A DNA stretch of 64,000 bases from JABDJZ01 sp047619685 (GCA_047619685.1 JBLHLC010000005.1:1-64000), one strand, 5' to 3'; counted from the stretch's first letter, positions 42,235 through 51,391 are shown. Numbers and translations are program-made. The notes: generated by a model from the letters alone, not told the origin.

Positions 42235-44205
42235 ATGAATCCCGACACCCAAGTAGAGTGGCACCGCGTCCTTGAACCAGGGGAACTGCCCGAGGGGCGG
42301 GTGAAGGCCGTCAATTGTGGACTCGTGACCGTCTGCATGACGCGCTTCAAGGGGAAGTTCGGCGCGCTGGACAACCGCTGTCCACATCAGGGTGGTCCCC
42401 TCGGCGAGGGCTCCATCGAAAACGGGCTACTTCGATGTCCCTGGCATGGCTGGGACTACGATCCACTATCCGGCAAGGCGCCAGGCTTCGATGACGGCGT
42501 AGAGGCCTATCCTGTGGAGGAGCGAGCCGACGGTGTCTACATCGCGCTGCCCAAGCCAAAACCACACACGCGGACAATCTCCGACGTCATGGCCGAGTCG
42601 CTTACCAACTGGGGCGTGCGGTCTATCTGGGGTATGGTGGGGCATTCCAATTTGGGCTTGGCGGACGGACTCCGCCGTCAAGCCGAGAAAGGGAATCTGT
42701 CCTTTTATGGCATCCGCCATGAGGGCGCGGCAGCGTTTGCGGCATCTGCCTACGGCAAGCTGACCGGCCGACCGGCGGCCTGCCTGGCCATTGCGGGCCC
42801 GGGCGCCACCAATCTGCTGACGGGGTTATGGGACGCCAACGTTGACCGGGCACCGGTCATCGCCCTGACAGGACAGGTAAACACGCAGGTACTTGGTCCA
42901 GGGGCCTTCCAGGAAGTGGACCTTCGCTCCGCGTATGGGGGCGTGGCGCAGTGGAGCCAAACCGTACTCGGGACGAGTCGTCATGGGGAGTTGGTCAATC
43001 TGGCCTGCCGCACGGCGATTCTCAATCGCGGTGTTTCGCATCTGATATTTCCTGACGAAGTCCAGACGCTACCGGCCGACGAAGACGCACCGGTCGGGAG
43101 TCCGGAAGGCAGGATTCCGGATCGGGCCATCGCGCCTGCCGAGGCCGCGCTGGCCAATGCCATTGCCAGAATCCGAGCCGCCAAGAGGCCGACCATCATC
43201 GTAGGCCATGGCGCACGGTTCGAGATGGACGGAATAATCGCACTGGCGGAACACTTGTCGTGTCCTGTACTGACAACCTTTAAAGGCAAGGGTCTTATTT
43301 CTGATAAACATCCGCTCGGTTGCGGTGTGCTCGGAAAGTCTGGAACGCCCATCGCCAGCTACTTCATGAACGAAGCCGACCTCTTGGTGGTGTTTGGCGC
43401 TTCGTTCAGCAATCACACCGGCATCACCAGCAAGATTCCCACCATCCAGGTGGACTACGACCCCATGGCGTTGGCGCGTTTCCACGCCATCGACGTTCCG
43501 CTTTTGGGAGAGATCGGGCGTACCTGCGGGCTGATCGAGGAAGCGTTGAAGCAGGGCAACTTGAGTGCGGAGGATCAAACCCCCGCGATAGCTGCCCGGT
43601 GGAAAATCTGGAGGACCGAGAAAGCCAAACGCCTGCTCGAGGAGCGAGGTCAGGGGATCAGTTCTGCCGCGGTGTTCGAGGCGCTTGCCAACACCCTGGA
43701 GCAGGACGCCATCATCGCCGTCGATGTGGGCAACAATACCTACTCTTTTGGCCGATACTTTGAGGCGTCGGGACAGGCCGTTCTCATGTCCGGCTACCTG
43801 GGTTCGATCGGCTTTGGTTTACCGGCGGCCATGGGCGCTTGGGCGGCCACGCAGGAACCCGATTCGGAATTTGCGGGACGGCAGGTCGTCTCGATCTCTG
43901 GCGATGGCGGATTGGGTCAGTATCTGGCCGAAATCACTACGCTGGTCCACCATGACATGAATGTCACCCACATCGTGCTCAACAACGGTGAATTGGGGAA
44001 AATATCCAAGGAGCAGCGCGCCGGGTCCTGGGACGTCTGGAAGACCGGATTGACCAACCCTAGTTTCGCCAAATTTGCCCATCAGTGTGGGGCCATGGGG
44101 ATTCAGGTGACAGATCGGGGGGACCTTGAGGTCAAACTTCGCGCCGCGCTGGACCACGAGGGTCCGGCACTGGTGGAGATAATGACGGACGCCCTGCTTA
44201 TTTGA
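42235..44205 (+). CDS. Rieske [2Fe-2S] domain fused to a ThDP-dependent 2-oxoacid enzyme
   Basis: Residues ~8-105 are a Rieske ferredoxin-like domain with both ligand boxes intact: CPHQGG (Cys49, His51) and CPWHGW (Cys68, His71). From about 112 the protein is a complete ThDP enzyme of the pyruvate oxidase / acetolactate synthase fold. The catalytic glutamate is Glu163 in IRHEGAAAFAAS. GPGATNLLTGLWDANVDRAP follows, then a central domain (PTIIVGHGARFEMDGI) and the cofactor motif GDGGLGQYLAEI at 556-567 with a following LNNGELGKIS. The fusion suggests that electrons from the decarboxylated intermediate pass to the Fe-S cluster, as in a pyruvate:acceptor oxidoreductase (inference). Substrate and acceptor are unknown. 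The gene starts an operon with the next gene. Confidence 0.87.
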   Translation: MNPDTQVEWHRVLEPGELPEGRVKAVNCGLVTVCMTRFKGKFGALDNRCPHQGGPLGEGSIENGLLRCPWHGWDYDPLSGKAPGFDDGVEAYPVEERADGVYIALPKPKPHTRTISDVMAESLTNWGVRSIWGMVGHSNLGLADGLRRQAEKGNLSFYGIRHEGAAAFAASAYGKLTGRPAACLAIAGPGATNLLTGLWDANVDRAPVIALTGQVNTQVLGPGAFQEVDLRSAYGGVAQWSQTVLGTSRHGELVNLACRTAILNRGVSHLIFPDEVQTLPADEDAPVGSPEGRIPDRAIAPAEAALANAIARIRAAKRPTIIVGHGARFEMDGIIALAEHLSCPVLTTFKGKGLISDKHPLGCGVLGKSGTPIASYFMNEADLLVVFGASFSNHTGITSKIPTIQVDYDPMALARFHAIDVPLLGEIGRTCGLIEEALKQGNLSAEDQTPAIAARWKIWRTEKAKRLLEERGQGISSAAVFEALANTLEQDAIIAVDVGNNTYSFGRYFEASGQAVLMSGYLGSIGFGLPAAMGAWAATQEPDSEFAGRQVVSISGDGGLGQYLAEITTLVHHDMNVTHIVLNNGELGKISKEQRAGSWDVWKTGLTNPSFAKFAHQCGAMGIQVTDRGDLEVKLRAALDHEGPALVEIMTDALLI

Positions 44206-44277
44206 CGGCCCAGCGTGACGAACGGCCCCCCGGCCGCCGGGACCGCCCGGACCACAGCAAGTGAGAGAGGACAGATT

Positions 44278-45039
44278 ATGAGTTGGCAGCGGGTAGGAGA
44301 CACGCACCCACGGCAGTTGGCAGCAGCCCGGGACGAGGTTCACTGGCTTAGCCAGTGTGCAGCCCTCTATGCCCTGCGGGCCCTGGACGCTAAACCGGAC
44401 TGGAGTCACTATTCACTTCGTTGGGAGGCGGATCGGGGAGTCATGCAGACTGTGGACGGCGTCGTGGCCATAAGGCCCGCGGACGCCATGATTCTGGTGG
44501 GCGATTCGGCGCTGGACCCGCGCGGCCTTACGTTGGTCGAGGTGCTGGCATGGGTCGGTCGAGAGACGGGGTTCGAAGACCTGGCGATGGCCGATCTGCC
44601 ACACCAGATGCCCGCGCACCCACTCGAGTCGGGTGCGACGTTCTTGCTTGGGAATGCCGAAGCGCTACTGGAACTCGGACGTTGGTATGCCAATGCTGCC
44701 AGTGCGCTCAGCCGGTTTGGAGACCTCCAGGTCTGGACGCATCATTTTGACATCGCTACGGTGGCCTATCGCGGCGCCGGAGAGGAGCAGATTGGCTGCG
44801 GAATGACGCCCGGCGAAGGCGCGGATGGCAAACCGTATTTCTACATCACCCCCTGGCCCTATCCTTCGGTCGAATCGCTGCCGGCCCTGCAGTTGGGTGC
44901 ATGGCACACGGAGGGGTGGACCGGGGCCGTACTTACGGCGGACGATCTGAGCCGCACGGATATGGCCCAGTCCGAGCACGTAGACCGGTTTCTGTCGGCG
45001 GCGGTTGACGCGGCCCGCCAACTCCTTTCCGCCGCTTGA
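44278..45039 (+). CDS. Conserved hypothetical protein downstream of the Rieske-ThDP gene
   Basis: The start is ATG 44278 with an upstream AGAGAGG. The 253-residue soluble protein has a helical N-terminal half (RQLAAARDEVHWLSQCAALY). Its C-terminal part is built around QVWTHHFDIATVAY, IGCGMTPGEGADGKPYFYIT and PWPYPSVESLPAL, with TEGWTGAVLT near the end. I recall the combination W.HHFDIA ... G.SPGD....PYFY..PWPYP from an uncharacterised family, so this is probably a known but unassigned fold, perhaps metal-binding through the two adjacent histidines. Close spacing (72 bases) suggests co-transcription with the Rieske-ThDP gene. Confidence 0.6.
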   Translation: MSWQRVGDTHPRQLAAARDEVHWLSQCAALYALRALDAKPDWSHYSLRWEADRGVMQTVDGVVAIRPADAMILVGDSALDPRGLTLVEVLAWVGRETGFEDLAMADLPHQMPAHPLESGATFLLGNAEALLELGRWYANAASALSRFGDLQVWTHHFDIATVAYRGAGEEQIGCGMTPGEGADGKPYFYITPWPYPSVESLPALQLGAWHTEGWTGAVLTADDLSRTDMAQSEHVDRFLSAAVDAARQLLSAA

Positions 45040-45105
45040 TCAGGGTCATCACCCCCACGGGACCAGCCGGGAGGCTTGAAGTCTGACCGAAAGGGTAAAC
45101 CAGGC

Positions 45106-46097
45106 CTAAAGGCTGGCCCGAATATTCTCCATCAGGGGGCCAGAGCGCGTAACGCCGAGCGCATTCAGGGCCAGAAGAAGCGCCCCGCCGACGGGCGGGA
45201 CCTGCGGCTCCTGGAGCCGAAGACCACGAATTGCGGCCCTCAGGGCGGCTTCCAATCCCGGCCGGAAGTCGGACGAGGTTGCCAGACCGCCCGTCAGAAT
45301 CACGTCCGGAGCCGACAGATCAGTCTGGCGCGCCGCCGTAGCTGCCATATGCGCCAGAGCCGCATATGCCTGCCCGACGATGGGCGCAGCCCCCAAATCT
45401 CCATACCTCGCAAGCCCGACCACACGCGGGCATAACGTCGCCAATTGCGGCGTGCTGAGATCTGCCTCTCGCAAGGCCTCCACCAGATGCTCGGCCGTGG
45501 TTATCCCCAGAAAGTCCATGACCACCTCCGCAAGCGCGGTGCGAGGCTCACGGCCGTCCATCTGTTTCACCGCTTTGCGCAGCGCTCTGTGGGCCACCCA
45601 GTAGGCGCTCCCCGAATCGCCCGCAAGGGCGCCTTTGCCGCCAACTATGACACGATGACCCGACGGCCCCGGGCAAAAGAAGCCGACCCTGTTCCGGCGA
45701 TCAACACGACACCGGCGCCGGATCCAAGTCCGCCGGTCAACGCAATTTCCAGGTCGTGCGTAACGCAGGTTCGGCTGTCCGGGTCGCCTTCGAGGTCTGC
45801 CGAGCCGTCGGCCGCGACAAGGCCGAGACGGGTGATCTCGGTTCGAACCAAGGTCACTTCGGCGCCGGTAACCAGGCCCGCAATGCCCACCCCTGCCGCC
45901 GCTACAGGCGCCCGGGTACGTTTCGCGGACGCCCAAGCCGCCGAAACGGCCTCGTCTATTGCAACCGCGCACTGTTCCACACCCATGCTGACCGGGTTGG
46001 ATGCCCCGGACGTCCCGTGTCCGAGCACGTGCCCGGACACGTCCGCCAGCACCGCGCGCGTGGTGGACCCACCGCCATCAATCCCCAGAACGATCAT
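45106..46097 (-). pseudogene. BadF/BadG-type sugar kinase (N-acetylglucosamine kinase-like), frameshifted
   Basis: The 5' part (from ATG 46097) encodes MIVLGIDGGGSTTRAVLAD (phosphate-1 motif) through VVLIAGTGSASFARG (the ATP-binding glycine turn). It then runs out of frame near 45660 and stops at 45645. The 3' part continues in the next frame with GPSGHRVIVGGKGALAGDSG, SAYWVAHRAL, VGQAYAALAHM and VILTGGLATS, to the TAG at 45106. Joined, the product would be ~330 residues, normal for this family. The break lies in a CCCGGGGCC run where one C appears missing. A recent single-base loss or a sequence error is likely. An intact enzyme would phosphorylate an amino sugar. Confidence 0.75.
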
Positions 46098-46183
46098 GTC
46101 TCACTCTTTCCTGGTCCAGCGAACTCACAGCTGGTGTGACGTGTACTGGTGCCACAATACGAAATCCATCGGGTAGGGCTGGC

Positions 46184-47377
46184 ATGAAACAAGGTATCAA
46201 TCTTTGGCTACTGATCCTGGTAGTCGCCACGCTTCCGGCCTGCGAGTTGGTCTCGTCGGGCACTAGCAATGAGCCGGGCCATCAGCAGGGGCTCGTTCTA
46301 CCTGAAGCAACGGGTGCCTACACGGTAGGGACCGCGTCGTTTGTGGTTGTGGACGCGGATAGAGACGACGAATACACACCGGAGGTGGACTCTCGCGAGC
46401 TCAACGTGAAGCTCTGGTATCCGGCGGATCAGGAGGGTCAGGGAACGGTGTCGTATATGAACGCGCTCGTGACGGACCTCTTTTCTGTCACGCAGGATTA
46501 CCTCCCTGCAGACGAAATGACGTCGACGCTGGCCACTCTGGATTCCCGTACAAGGTCGGGTGCCCCTATCACCTCAAGCATCGCCCAACTCCCGGTGGTG
46601 TTTTGGTCGCACGGGCTGGGCGGCGTCAACAGTCTGTACACCACGTTCGGCTCCGAACTGGCCAGCCACGGGTTTCTGGTTGTGGCCATAGACCACACGT
46701 ACGGGGCGTTCGCGACGGTCTTTCCCGACGGGACGATCCGGTCCATACGAACGGGGAGCGCCGCGCCGGAATTCCCTGCGATGGTTCGGATCTGGGCGAA
46801 GGACATGGCCTCCGTGTTGGACGAACTCGAACTCAGGAACGTCAATGACCCGGACGGTCTCCTGACCGGGCGGATTGACCTCACCCGGGTAGGTGCCACC
46901 GGGCACTCCACGGGAGGCTCCGCCGCCGCGGATGTCCATACCTTCGACCCCCGGTTCACCGCCGCCGTAACGCTGGACGCTCCCGAAGTGGGAGAGGCAG
47001 CTGAGGGGGTGGGCGTTGACGATCCGATGATGATATTTTTTGCGGAAGGGTCTGAATATGCGTCCAACGCAGTGGCTGACCGGCTGATGGCTCCAGGGTA
47101 TATGCTGACGGTAAGCGAGACCTCGCACTACACGTTCACGGACCTGCCCGTCCTGTTGGAACTGGCCGGCGTGCCGGTAGCCGCCCGAAACGCCAGCGGA
47201 AGGCCTCCCGGGACGCTGGATGCATATCGGAGCAACCAGATCATCAGCGCTTGGTCGTTGGCATTCTTCGACCGGTATCTCCGCGGCGGTCCGGGAGAGC
47301 TCTTGGACAATACACAAGGCCAATACCCGGAGGTCGTTGCTCGGCGAGTCGGTCTGTTCGGCGGGATAGTGCCCTAA
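46184..47377 (+). CDS. Alpha/beta hydrolase lipoprotein of the PAF-acetylhydrolase type
   Basis: The start is ATG 46184 (MKQGINLWLLILVVATLPAC), with lipobox LPAC. The 397-residue enzyme has the plasma/type II platelet-activating factor acetylhydrolase layout: YTVGTASFVVVDADR, VKLWYPADQ, PVVFWSHGLGGVNSLYTTFG. The nucleophile Ser242 is in GATGHSTGGSAA, a candidate Asp lies in TLDAPEVGE and the His in TSHYTFTDLP. It probably hydrolyses ester bonds in lipids or other short-chain esters outside the inner membrane. It is divergent from the frameshifted kinase and overlaps the end of the convergent broken SDR gene by 4 bases. Confidence 0.83.
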   Translation: MKQGINLWLLILVVATLPACELVSSGTSNEPGHQQGLVLPEATGAYTVGTASFVVVDADRDDEYTPEVDSRELNVKLWYPADQEGQGTVSYMNALVTDLFSVTQDYLPADEMTSTLATLDSRTRSGAPITSSIAQLPVVFWSHGLGGVNSLYTTFGSELASHGFLVVAIDHTYGAFATVFPDGTIRSIRTGSAAPEFPAMVRIWAKDMASVLDELELRNVNDPDGLLTGRIDLTRVGATGHSTGGSAAADVHTFDPRFTAAVTLDAPEVGEAAEGVGVDDPMMIFFAEGSEYASNAVADRLMAPGYMLTVSETSHYTFTDLPVLLELAGVPVAARNASGRPPGTLDAYRSNQIISAWSLAFFDRYLRGGPGELLDNTQGQYPEVVARRVGLFGGIVP

Positions 47378-48074
47378 ATGTCCTGTCCCAGGGCGTGCAG
47401 GGTCACTTCGTCCAGGACGAGATTGCCCGGCTGCTGGACGAGTTGGAGGCGTGCCTGGGCGACTTCTTCAGGCTTCATGGACCAGTGATGATCTCTGGAT
47501 CCCGGCGCGGTGCCCCCAAAATGGGTGTCGATTATACCCGGCAGCAGGACGGTGACCTTGATGCCGTACTCGCGCACCTCGCGATACAGGGATCCGGAGA
47601 ATCCGACCACGCCGTGTTTGGCAGCCACGTAGGGCGCCATATTGGAAATGGCCCGGCGGCCCACGTCGGACGCCACGTTCAAGATGTACCCATTATTTCG
47701 GGATACCATCTTAGGTAGCATGGCATGGCAGGTGTGTATGTACCCTTGAGATTTACGTCCAGAACTTCTTCGATCTCCTGAGTGGTCCACTCCACAAAAG
47801 GCATCTAGTGACTGAAGCCCGCATTGTTGACGAGCACGTCAATCGGGCCGAGTTCATTCTCGACATCCTCGATGAATTGGACCATGGCGGCCAAATCCCT
47901 GACGTCCAGCACGCCGCGCATCGCCTGACCACCGACGTCCTTGATGCCGCGGACAACCTCGTCCAGGTCTTCAGCCGTGCGGCCGCAGATAGCTATCCGG
48001 TGGCCGGCATCGGCAAACGCCAGCGCCGTGTGCCGACCAAGCCCACCGCCCGTGATGAGTACTGTGCCTGTCAT
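47374..48074 (-). pseudogene. Short-chain dehydrogenase/reductase gene with a stop and a frameshift
   Basis: From ATG 48074 the product reads MTGTVLITGGGLGRHTALAF and onward to VLVNNAGFSH, where a TAG (47805-47807) stops it. The same frame continues MPFVEWTTQEIEEVLDVNLKG and then breaks near 47740. It resumes in another frame with CHAMLPKMVSRNNGYILNVA, the catalytic Ser and Y-x-x-x-K (PYVAAKHG), and LLPGIIDTHFGG. The glycine motif TGGGLG also looks two residues short of TGxxxGxG. Three lesions mark it as a pseudogene. It was once coupled to the M20 peptidase gene (ATGA overlap at 48071-48074). Confidence 0.75.
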
Positions 48075-49441
48075 TCGCTGGAGCCGTAGATGTCCAGGAA
48101 ACGAATTACTGCCTGAATGCCTTCCTGGAAGCGATCAAGCCCGAAGCATTCATTGGGTGAGTGGATGGCGTCCGTGTCCAGACCGAATCCCATGAGCACC
48201 GTATCAAGGTTCAGGATCTTCTTGAAGTCCGCCACCACCGGAATACTCCCCCCGCCGCGGACGAAATGGGGCTGCATGCCATAGACACCCTCCAGGGCCT
48301 CGCGCGCGGCCTTCATGGCCGTACTCTTGGTGTCAACCAGCACGCCGTGCCCCCCGTGAAGGTCACGAAAGGTCAGGTGCATGGTGTCTGGGGTGTTCGC
48401 CTCGAAGTGCGCGCGGATCTTCTGGGTGATCTCGTGCGGCGTCTGATCGGGTACGAGCCGCATGGAAATTTTTGCGGTCGCCTGGCCGGGAAGGACGGTC
48501 TTGGCACCCTCTCCTGTGTACCCGCCCCAGATGCCGTTGCAGTCCAGGGTGGGTCTGGCGGTTGCAGCCTCCAATGGTGAGTAGCCGTCTTCCGTACGCA
48601 TGACGTCTACGCCTACTTCTTTGGCCCACGCGGCCGCATCGAACGGGAGGGCGGCAAATCCGTCGCGCTCCTCGGTGGTGAGTGGCCGCACGTTGTCGTA
48701 GAAGCCCTCAATGGTCACGCGGTGCATGTCGTCATGCAGTGCGGCAATCATGCTGGCCAGGGCATTGATGGGGTTTTCCACGGCCCCGCCATATATCCCG
48801 GAATGGAGGTCCCGGTCCGGTCCGGTCAGCGTAACCTCGACGTAAGCCAGGCCTCGAAGGCCGTAACAGATGGAAGGGACTCCAGGCCCGAAGAGGGCGG
48901 TATCCGATACCAGAACTACGTCAGCCTTGAGTCGCTCGGAATTCTCTGTGATGAACCCCGGGAGGTTGGTTGATCCGCTCTCTTCCTCGCCCTCAATCAG
49001 GTACTTGAGATTGACGGGGAGGGGGGTGTCCGTCTTGAGGTAGGCCTCTACGGCCTTGAGATGCATAAAGACCTGCCCCTTGTCGTCGCAGGTACCGCGT
49101 CCGTAGATCAGGTTGCCTTTTCGCACCGGATCGAACGGCGGGGAATCCCAGAGTTCGAGCGGATCGGCCGGCTGCACATCGTAGTGGCCGTATACCAGGA
49201 CGGTCGGCAACGATTCGTCGACCAGCATTTCTGCGTAGACGATGGGATGTCCGCTGGTGTCAATCGCTTCGGCCGTTTCAAAGCCAAGCGCCTTGAAGTG
49301 GTCCACGAGCCAGATAGCGGCTCGACGGACCTCGCCAGCGTACTCTGGATCAGTGCTCACGGAGGGGATCCGAAGGAAATCCTCCAACTCGGAGACAAAC
49401 GTTTCGTGGTTGGAGAGCGCGTATCCGAGAGCCTGGTCCAT
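48071..49441 (-). CDS. M20-family zinc dipeptidase (carnosinase-like)
   Basis: The 456-residue enzyme has the M20 metal site spread through VLVYGHYDVQPADPLELW (His86, Asp88 region), YGRGTCDDKGQVF (Asp119/120) and LIEGEEESGS (catalytic Glu152, metal Glu153). The lid domain begins near GPDRDLHSGIYGGAVENPIN, and the last ligand region is VRGGGSIPV...FGLDTDAIHSPNE. This matches cytosolic non-specific dipeptidases of the CNDP type, active in peptide turnover. It has no signal peptide and is probably cytoplasmic. The downstream gene in the same operon, an SDR, is broken. Confidence 0.9.
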   Translation of the reverse strand: MDQALGYALSNHETFVSELEDFLRIPSVSTDPEYAGEVRRAAIWLVDHFKALGFETAEAIDTSGHPIVYAEMLVDESLPTVLVYGHYDVQPADPLELWDSPPFDPVRKGNLIYGRGTCDDKGQVFMHLKAVEAYLKTDTPLPVNLKYLIEGEEESGSTNLPGFITENSERLKADVVLVSDTALFGPGVPSICYGLRGLAYVEVTLTGPDRDLHSGIYGGAVENPINALASMIAALHDDMHRVTIEGFYDNVRPLTTEERDGFAALPFDAAAWAKEVGVDVMRTEDGYSPLEAATARPTLDCNGIWGGYTGEGAKTVLPGQATAKISMRLVPDQTPHEITQKIRAHFEANTPDTMHLTFRDLHGGHGVLVDTKSTAMKAAREALEGVYGMQPHFVRGGGSIPVVADFKKILNLDTVLMGFGLDTDAIHSPNECFGLDRFQEGIQAVIRFLDIYGSSE

Positions 49442-49497
49442 AGTGTTTTAGTCGAGTGAAGGGGGCAAAGGCTAATCTACACCTCAAGTTGGCAAAT

Positions 49498-49526
49498 GGG
49501 CAGCGGGGATTTCCCCACATCTGCCC
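49498..49526 (-). terminator. Hairpin at the end of the envelope operon
   Basis: GGGCAG (49498-49503) pairs with CTGCCC (49521-49526), and inside it GGGG (49505-49508) with CCCC (49513-49516) around ATTT. It lies 13-41 bases past the last lipoprotein stop on the minus strand and upstream of the M20 gene, so it may separate the two units. The downstream T-run is weak. Confidence 0.45.
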
Positions 49527-49538
49527 TCAACACCGCTG

Positions 49539-50090
49539 TTAGAATTCGCTCTCGTCTCGCCAGCGGAGAAGCTTCCACGAGCGGGTAGAATCGGCCCGAC
49601 CCAGCAGGAAGTTGACGTTTCCATCGCCCCGGAAAACGTCCCCTTGCTCCAGTGTAATCGTAAGGTTGAACGACCTGACCACCCGCTCCTGCCTGGTGGA
49701 GTCGAACACATCCTGGGACAGAATCTGATTCCACTGCAGTCGAATCAAGCTGGCGTTCGCAAACAGCCGTCGGGTGGTTTCCAGATCCTCTGCAAACCCC
49801 CACTCACGGTCTACCTGTGCATCAAAATCTCGCCAGACAAAAACGAATGCCGAGTCCAGCAGGGGCTCGTAGAGGGAGAGGTCGCGTAGTTCGTAGGCAT
49901 TCTTGAAGTTGAGAAAGAAGCCGTCAACGGTGGCGGGGTCGCCAAGCAGGTCTCCGAATGCCGAGCCCTCCTCCAGGGCGGGTGCAAAGGGGTTGCAAGC
50001 GGCCACAACCGTTGCTGTGGCGCAGAGCAGCGCGATACGGGTCCAGGACCTGGCTGGAGATTGCTGCGCAAAGGGACGGGGTCGGCTCAC
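49539..50090 (-). CDS. Lipoprotein with NTF2-like domain (second of a pair)
   Basis: The start is GTG 50090, which overlaps the upstream stop as GTGA. A longer frame to 50153 lacks support. The 183-residue product has a lipoprotein signal (IALLCATATVVAAC). The mature part, FFLNFKNAYELRDLSLYEPL, LDSAFVFVWRDFDAQVDREW, ETTRRLFANASLIRLQWNQI, LLRWRDES, has the length and alternating pattern of an NTF2/SnoaL fold. It resembles the preceding gene product in layout, so they could be diverged duplicates. Last gene of the long operon. Confidence 0.7.
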   Translation of the reverse strand: MSRPRPFAQQSPARSWTRIALLCATATVVAACNPFAPALEEGSAFGDLLGDPATVDGFFLNFKNAYELRDLSLYEPLLDSAFVFVWRDFDAQVDREWGFAEDLETTRRLFANASLIRLQWNQILSQDVFDSTRQERVVRSFNLTITLEQGDVFRGDGNVNFLLGRADSTRSWKLLRWRDESEF

Positions 50091-50662
50091 TTGAGGAACT
50101 CCGCTTTCAGGTCGCTCCAGGTTGGGGCCCCGGCCAACTCTTGGTCCGTCCATTCGGCCAATTCCCAGAGTCCGTCGCTACGCTGGACCAGCACCCATAT
50201 CAACCGGCCCTGGACTCTGGTGGATGCGTCTGGTCGGCGGTGGTTCACGATCAGGACGTAGGTGGCATCCAACTGAAAACGGGTGGCGTCCACTACCGTG
50301 AGAGACTGGTCATTCAGAACCAGGGAGTGCCCGTCGGTGGCGGCTGCTGCGGCCACGAGCGTCGAAAAGTACTGATCTTCCTCGGATCGACTCCAATTGG
50401 CCCAAACGGCATCCCGCGCTTCTGCCGTCGCTGTGGGGCGGAAGTCAAGATCTTCGGCCAGGGATCGGCGGTAGTTGAGCGTGTTCAGTTCCGCAATCGC
50501 GTTCTCAATGTTCGCGATGACTTGCTCCGGCGCGTCAGGCTGCGCGTACGTGCCTGACTGTGTTTCCGGCGGCTCTGGCTCGCGTGTAGAGAACAGGCTG
50601 CAGCCCGCCAGCGTCAGACAGAACAGGCCTGTCAGCCATGTCGTGCTGACGGATGGCTTCAT
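50087..50662 (-). CDS. Lipoprotein with NTF2-like domain (first of a pair)
   Basis: The 191-residue product starts MKPSVSTTWLTGLFCLTLAG with lipobox LAGC. The mature region begins with an acidic Pro-rich linker (PEPPETQSGTYAQPDAPEQV). A helix-rich part (IANIENAIAELNTLNYRRSL) follows, and beta strands TRFQLDATYVLIV and GRLIWVLVQRSDGLWELAEW end in a typical NTF2-like WxLxxW pattern. Its start overlaps the methyltransferase stop by 4 bases and its own stop overlaps the next gene. Both lipoproteins probably act in the periplasm with the envelope machinery encoded upstream (inference from position). Confidence 0.7.
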   Translation of the reverse strand: MKPSVSTTWLTGLFCLTLAGCSLFSTREPEPPETQSGTYAQPDAPEQVIANIENAIAELNTLNYRRSLAEDLDFRPTATAEARDAVWANWSRSEEDQYFSTLVAAAAATDGHSLVLNDQSLTVVDATRFQLDATYVLIVNHRRPDASTRVQGRLIWVLVQRSDGLWELAEWTDQELAGAPTWSDLKAEFLK

Positions 50663-51390
50663 CCCGTCCTGCGCGAAAACAGGATGGTTCTGGGCGAAGA
50701 TGGTCCGTGCGGCCCGCCCGCGTAATCACCTACCACAGACTCCAACTGAAGACCAGCGGCGGCGTAAAACCGCTCAAAGTCTGCCAACTCCAGTAGGGCC
50801 ACGCTCTCCTCAAAGCTGTGCGTGCTTCGTCCCTTCAGGAATTCAATGCGCTTGCGAATCCGTCCGTTCTCAATCCGGCGTGCCTGACGGATTTCAGAGT
50901 CGCCAACGTGTCGGACGTCCGAGGAAACCAGCGAGTCGCGCAGGAAAGCGGGGTTGAGGAAATCCTGCACCAGCCAGGCATCAGGTGTCATGGATGCCGC
51001 CATGGCGTCCACAGCCTGCTGATGCCCCGAATCGTCCTCGAAATAGCCGAACGCTGTGAACAGGTTGACCACCAAATCAAACTGGCCTCCGATGGCCGTC
51101 CGCATATCGCCCCGCACAAACGAAACCTCGACATCCGCCTCGGCAGCCCGCTCTTGCGCCGCCTCCAGGGATCTGGGCGAGAGGTCAAGGCCCGTAACCA
51201 CATGGCCGCGCACGGCAAAGTCCACCGCATGCCTGCCACGGCCGCATCCAATATCAAGAACGGTTGACCCGGGGCCGGGCGACGTCTTGGCCTCGATCAG
51301 ATCGATCAGAGACCGCGCCTCGTTCTCGTCGCGATCCTGATACACCAGGTCGTACTCGTCGGCGTCAAACCACTGCTCGTACCACGACAT
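50659..51390 (-). CDS. Class I SAM-dependent methyltransferase
   Basis: The start is ATG 51390 (MSWYEQWFDADEYDLVYQDR), just one base after the ispH stop. The 243-residue enzyme has motif I VLDIGCGRGRHAVDFA, an acidic motif II in VTGLDLSPRSLEAAQ, and FDLVVNLFTAFGYFEDD for motif IV. The W-[YF]-x-x-W-F-[DG]-x-x-Y start is typical of small-molecule methyltransferases of this type. The substrate is unknown. Tight packing with ispH and tgt could point to a metabolite or tRNA target, but the sequence does not decide. Confidence 0.85.
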   Translation of the reverse strand: MSWYEQWFDADEYDLVYQDRDENEARSLIDLIEAKTSPGPGSTVLDIGCGRGRHAVDFAVRGHVVTGLDLSPRSLEAAQERAAEADVEVSFVRGDMRTAIGGQFDLVVNLFTAFGYFEDDSGHQQAVDAMAASMTPDAWLVQDFLNPAFLRDSLVSSDVRHVGDSEIRQARRIENGRIRKRIEFLKGRSTHSFEESVALLELADFERFYAAAGLQLESVVGDYAGGPHGPSSPRTILFSRRTG

Positions 51391-51391
51391 A

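Noticed and set aside
33857..47807. Possible stop-codon recoding (selenocysteine or read-through) explaining the interrupted genes
   Set aside because: The three in-frame stops are TGA (33857), TAA (35097) and TAG (47805). Different codons in unrelated genes, with frameshifts nearby, fit decay or error better than recoding.
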